From Gammaproteobacteria bacterium (GTDB lineage: Bacteria; Pseudomonadota; Gammaproteobacteria; UBA9214): DNA of 34,959 bases. This document shows positions 32,362 to 34,959 of the stretch, piece by piece. Position 1 is the first letter of the stretch; each line of letters begins with the position of its first letter. The translations under genes and the position numbers were made by a program. The stretch spans positions 1 to 34,959 of the forward strand of contig QIFB01000081.1 of NCBI GenBank assembly GCA_003230545.1, written 5' to 3'. The notes beneath the pieces were generated by a model. It was not told where the DNA came from. It was given only the letters and a program-made list of their open reading frames with translations, and made no database searches.

Positions 32362-33117
32362 CTACTCCGCCGGCTCCGCGGCTGGTTCTTCCGCAGCAGT
32401 TTCATCAGCAGCTGTCTCCGGTTCAGCAACTTTCCCGGCACGAATCACCTTCGGCACCAATACCCGCGGCTCGATCGAGACCGGCTGGTAGATAACACGT
32501 CGCTTTTCCGGGTCGTATATGACTTCCACGTTACCGCTTAAGGGGAAGTCCTTGCGAAACGGATGGCCGATAAAACCGTAGTCGGTCAACAGCCGGCGCA
32601 GGTCGGGATGGCCTTCGTAGAGGATGCCGTACAGGTCGAAGGCCTCGCGCTCGTACCAGTCGGCGCTGCTCCAGATCGATGTCACGGACGGGATCACCGG
32701 CAGGTCATCGTCCGGTGCATAAATGCGTACCCGCAGGCGCTGGTTATTCTTCAGAGAAAGCAGGTGCATGACCGAGGCAAAGCGGCGCGGGGAGCGTGGC
32801 TGTTCCACCACCAGGTCCCCGGTGACCGCCCGCAGGTGCCCGGCCGTCTGTGCCTCAACGCCGCGGCTGAAGCCGCTGCCGCTGGTCTCCTCGGTGGCCC
32901 ACTCGTCCTTGCCGTAATTCACATAATCGACACCGCACACGTCAAGCAGGATCTCGAAACCGAACTCACTCGTGTCACGCAGTTGGGTGGCAACCTCGAG
33001 CAGGTTTTCAGGGGTCACCTCGATGGTGACTTCACCTGCCGCGACCATAATGTCCTGCAGGCTTTCGCCAAGTCGATCCTGCAGTTGCTCTGCGAGCTGG
33101 GTGGTCATGTCTGGCAT
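32362..33117 (-). CDS. nuoC: NADH-quinone oxidoreductase subunit C
   Basis: 251 aa; [39 protein letters not shown]; Ala/Glu-rich C-terminal tail. Confidence 0.96.
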   Translation of the reverse strand: MPDMTTQLAEQLQDRLGESLQDIMVAAGEVTIEVTPENLLEVATQLRDTSEFGFEILLDVCGVDYVNYGKDEWATEETSGSGFSRGVEAQTAGHLRAVTGDLVVEQPRSPRRFASVMHLLSLKNNQRLRVRIYAPDDDLPVIPSVTSIWSSADWYEREAFDLYGILYEGHPDLRRLLTDYGFIGHPFRKDFPLSGNVEVIYDPEKRRVIYQPVSIEPRVLVPKVIRAGKVAEPETAADETAAEEPAAEPAE

Positions 33118-33129
33118 TTGGGAAGACCC

Positions 33130-33606
33130 TTAGCGGGCAATGGTGTTGGTGCGCTTTATCTTGTTCTGCAGCTGCAGGATGCCGTACAGCAGGGCTTCCG
33201 CCGTCGGCGGGCAGCCGGGTATATAGATATCGACAGGAACAATGCGGTCGCAACCACGCACCACGGAATAGGAATAGTGGTAATAACCGCCACCATTGGC
33301 GCATGACCCCATGGAAATCACCCAGCGCGGTTCCGCCATCTGGTCATAGACCTTGCGCAGCGCGGGCGCCATCTTGTTGCACAGGGTGCCGGCAACAATC
33401 ATGACATCGGACTGGCGCGGGCTGCCGCGGAAAATAATACCGAAACGGTCGAGATCATAGCGCGAGGCGCCGGCCTGCATCATTTCCACAGCACAACACG
33501 CCAGGCCAAAAGTCATCGGCCACAGGGAACCGGTACGCGCCCAGTTGATCAGGGCATCGGCCGAGGTGGTGACATAGCCTTCTTTCAGTATGCCTTCGAT
33601 ACCCAT
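33130..33606 (-). CDS. nuoB: NADH-quinone oxidoreductase subunit B
   Basis: 158 aa; [69 protein letters not shown]. Confidence 0.97.
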   Translation of the reverse strand: MGIEGILKEGYVTTSADALINWARTGSLWPMTFGLACCAVEMMQAGASRYDLDRFGIIFRGSPRQSDVMIVAGTLCNKMAPALRKVYDQMAEPRWVISMGSCANGGGYYHYSYSVVRGCDRIVPVDIYIPGCPPTAEALLYGILQLQNKIKRTNTIAR

Positions 33607-33706
33607 AGTTTCAATACCATAAATCCAGCACTAATTACGTGCCGTATCCCCAGGTGCCTCCGTGAATCCATTCAATACTGGAAATCCTTTGTGTCGGCAC
33701 TTCAGC

Positions 33707-33774
33707 ATCGCTCGCGAACGCTCGCATCCCCGCTGCGCGGGGCCCCTGCTCACTGCTCGCTCGCTTATTCCCAT
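33707..33774. repeat. GC-rich repeat-like insert in the nuoA-nuoB spacer (iterated GCTCGC flanking CCCCGC-TGC-GCGGGG)
   Basis: Hairpin 33728-33742; GCTCGC motifs on both sides; spacer about 158 nt while other nuo junctions are a few nt to ~32 nt or overlap. Confidence 0.55.
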
Positions 33775-34124
33775 TCGAGTGCACCCTTTTTCCACTCGTA
33801 GATAAAGCCGACCACAAGGATCCCGAGGAACACCATCATCGCGATAAAGCCAAACATGCCGATGGAATCAAGCACGATGGCCCATGGAAACAGGAAGGCA
33901 ATCTCGAGATCGAAAATAATAAACAGGATAGCAACAAGGTAGTAACGCACGTCGAAGCGCATGCGAGTGTCCTCGAAGGCCTCGAAGCCACACTCATACG
34001 GGGAGAGTTTTTCGCTGTCAGGCTTGCTGGGTGCCAGCATGAACCCCATCAGGATCGGAAGTATGCCGATCGCGATACCGATCGCAATAAAGATCATGAT
34101 GGGCAGGTAGTTTTCCAGCATCAC
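33765..34124 (-). CDS. nuoA: NADH-quinone oxidoreductase subunit A
   Basis: 119 aa; [41 protein letters not shown]. Confidence 0.96.
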   Translation of the reverse strand: MMLENYLPIMIFIAIGIAIGILPILMGFMLAPSKPDSEKLSPYECGFEAFEDTRMRFDVRYYLVAILFIIFDLEIAFLFPWAIVLDSIGMFGFIAMMVFLGILVVGFIYEWKKGALEWE

Positions 34125-34206
34125 TCTCGTCTCTGCTCGGCGCCGGGGAGTGCCCGCGCGGGCCTTGTTGTAGTTAGTTCAGACTGGTCACGGAAAAAGA
34201 TGGTGC

Positions 34207-34236
34207 AGTCTAGGCCAGAGGGACAAGGAGTGTCAA
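34207..34236 (-). promoter_or_regulatory. Candidate sigma70 promoter for the nuo operon (TTGACA-18-TAGACT)
   Basis: Minus strand: consensus -35 TTGACA (34231-34236), -10-like TAGACT (34207-34212), ~83 nt upstream of nuoA. Confidence 0.55.
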
Positions 34237-34289
34237 GTTGGCCACACCCTGATTATAATATATTTATCATATAGTTATGTGAGTTTTTG

Positions 34290-34318
34290 GGGGTATAAAA
34301 AAACCGCATATATACCCC
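34290..34318. repeat. 8-bp inverted repeat GGGGTATA / TATACCCC in AT-rich spacer
   Basis: Arms 34290-34297 and 34311-34318. Confidence 0.7.
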
Positions 34319-34483
34319 ACCCTGGAGATACTGACCAACTGACCCGCAGCCGCTGTCCGGGGATAGCGACTGGATACTCATGAGGTGTGCGGTTGTAGGT
34401 GGGCGGCTGCACCTCAACGTCCTGCGCCGGTAACCTGCCATCCGCGGTACTTAAGGATACCGGTTTTTCATGGCGCCGAAACA

Positions 34484-34507
34484 GTGAAAATCGGTCTACA
34501 TCAGACC
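34484..34507 (-). terminator. Weak candidate terminator downstream of the csrA-linked small ORF
   Basis: Minus strand GGTCT-GATGT-AGACC-GATTTTC; only 5-bp stem. Confidence 0.3.
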
Positions 34508-34524
34508 TTTAGCACCAACTGGAC

Positions 34525-34698
34525 TCAGCCAATCACGATCTCATCAATCCACTCGGATTGGATGTTGTTTATACGCCGATCTGGAATCTTCCTGCGACAG
34601 TACTCTATTGTTGCCCCGTTACTGTCCTTGAATGGAACTCCTGGAAAATCTTTATTCTGCCGCCTGTTGCTAAACTTGAATTTCTTATTTCTCATCAT
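34525..34698 (-). CDS. 57-aa small protein of unknown function, ATGA-coupled to csrA
   Basis: [57 protein letters not shown]; start overlaps csrA stop (ATGA). Below ORF-track size cutoff. Confidence 0.7.
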   Translation of the reverse strand: MMRNKKFKFSNRRQNKDFPGVPFKDSNGATIEYCRRKIPDRRINNIQSEWIDEIVIG

Positions 34699-34868
34699 TT
34701 CTGCTCCTCGGCTTTAATGCGCTTATAGATTTCTTCTCGATGCACAGCTACCTCTTTGGGTGCATTAATACCGATTCTTATTTGATTACCCTTAACCCCA
34801 AGCACAGTCACCGTCACATTATCGCCAATCATCAGTGTCTCACCCACTCTTCTAGTAAGTATTAACAT
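34695..34868 (-). CDS. csrA: Carbon storage regulator CsrA/RsmA family RNA-binding protein
   Basis: [57 protein letters not shown]; canonical CsrA motifs; 57 aa so absent from the ORF track. Confidence 0.97.
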   Translation of the reverse strand: MLILTRRVGETLMIGDNVTVTVLGVKGNQIRIGINAPKEVAVHREEIYKRIKAEEQK

Positions 34869-34914
34869 GCTCCATCTCCCTGGTTAGGGTCCATCCATAA
34901 ACAAGCGAAAATTT

Positions 34915-34945
34915 GTAGCCCGGATGGAGCGCAGCGAAATCCGGG
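34915..34945. repeat. Third copy (single arm, 2 substitutions) of the GTAGCCCGGATGAAGCGCAGCGGAATCCGGG family at the window edge
   Basis: GTAGCCCGGATGGAGCGCAGCGAAATCCGGG; a partner arm may lie outside the window. Confidence 0.85.
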
Positions 34946-34959
34946 AAATTAAATGGCTG

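Noticed and set aside
33635-33817. 60-aa minus ORF in the nuoA-nuoB spacer
   Set aside because: Overlaps the nuoA 3' end and repeat-like sequence; low-complexity translation.
34385-34717. 110-aa + strand ORF at the right edge
   Set aside because: Lies antisense to the csrA-coupled 57-aa ORF, which has a better start context and coupling; no protein features.

Overview
The window looks like a gammaproteobacterial chromosome segment, mostly conserved housekeeping genes. Left part, + strand: a 3' CDS fragment (QueF-like tail), a ribulokinase-like FGGY kinase broken by an apparent 1-nt frameshift, cysZ, [- strand: CbbY-like HAD phosphatase and a PLP aminotransferase], dksA with a long Lys/Ala-rich N-terminal tail, gluQ, acs and a Sel1-repeat protein. 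A long minus-strand block follows: complete nuoA-N (14 genes), initiator tRNA-fMet, then rimP-nusA-infB-rbfA-truB-rpsO-pnp. At the right edge, in lower-GC DNA, is a csrA-family gene missed by the ORF track. It is coupled through an ATGA overlap to an unnamed 57-aa ORF. The most unusual non-coding structure is a ~330-bp nested inverted-repeat element at 9841-10170: an outer stem encloses two long near-perfect hairpins whose inner loops are complementary. Its arm differences are G.U-compatible only on the + strand, which suggests a structured RNA or a mobile palindromic repeat. A second composite palindromic element sits between infB and rbfA, and several other dispersed repeat families interrupt the intergenic regions.
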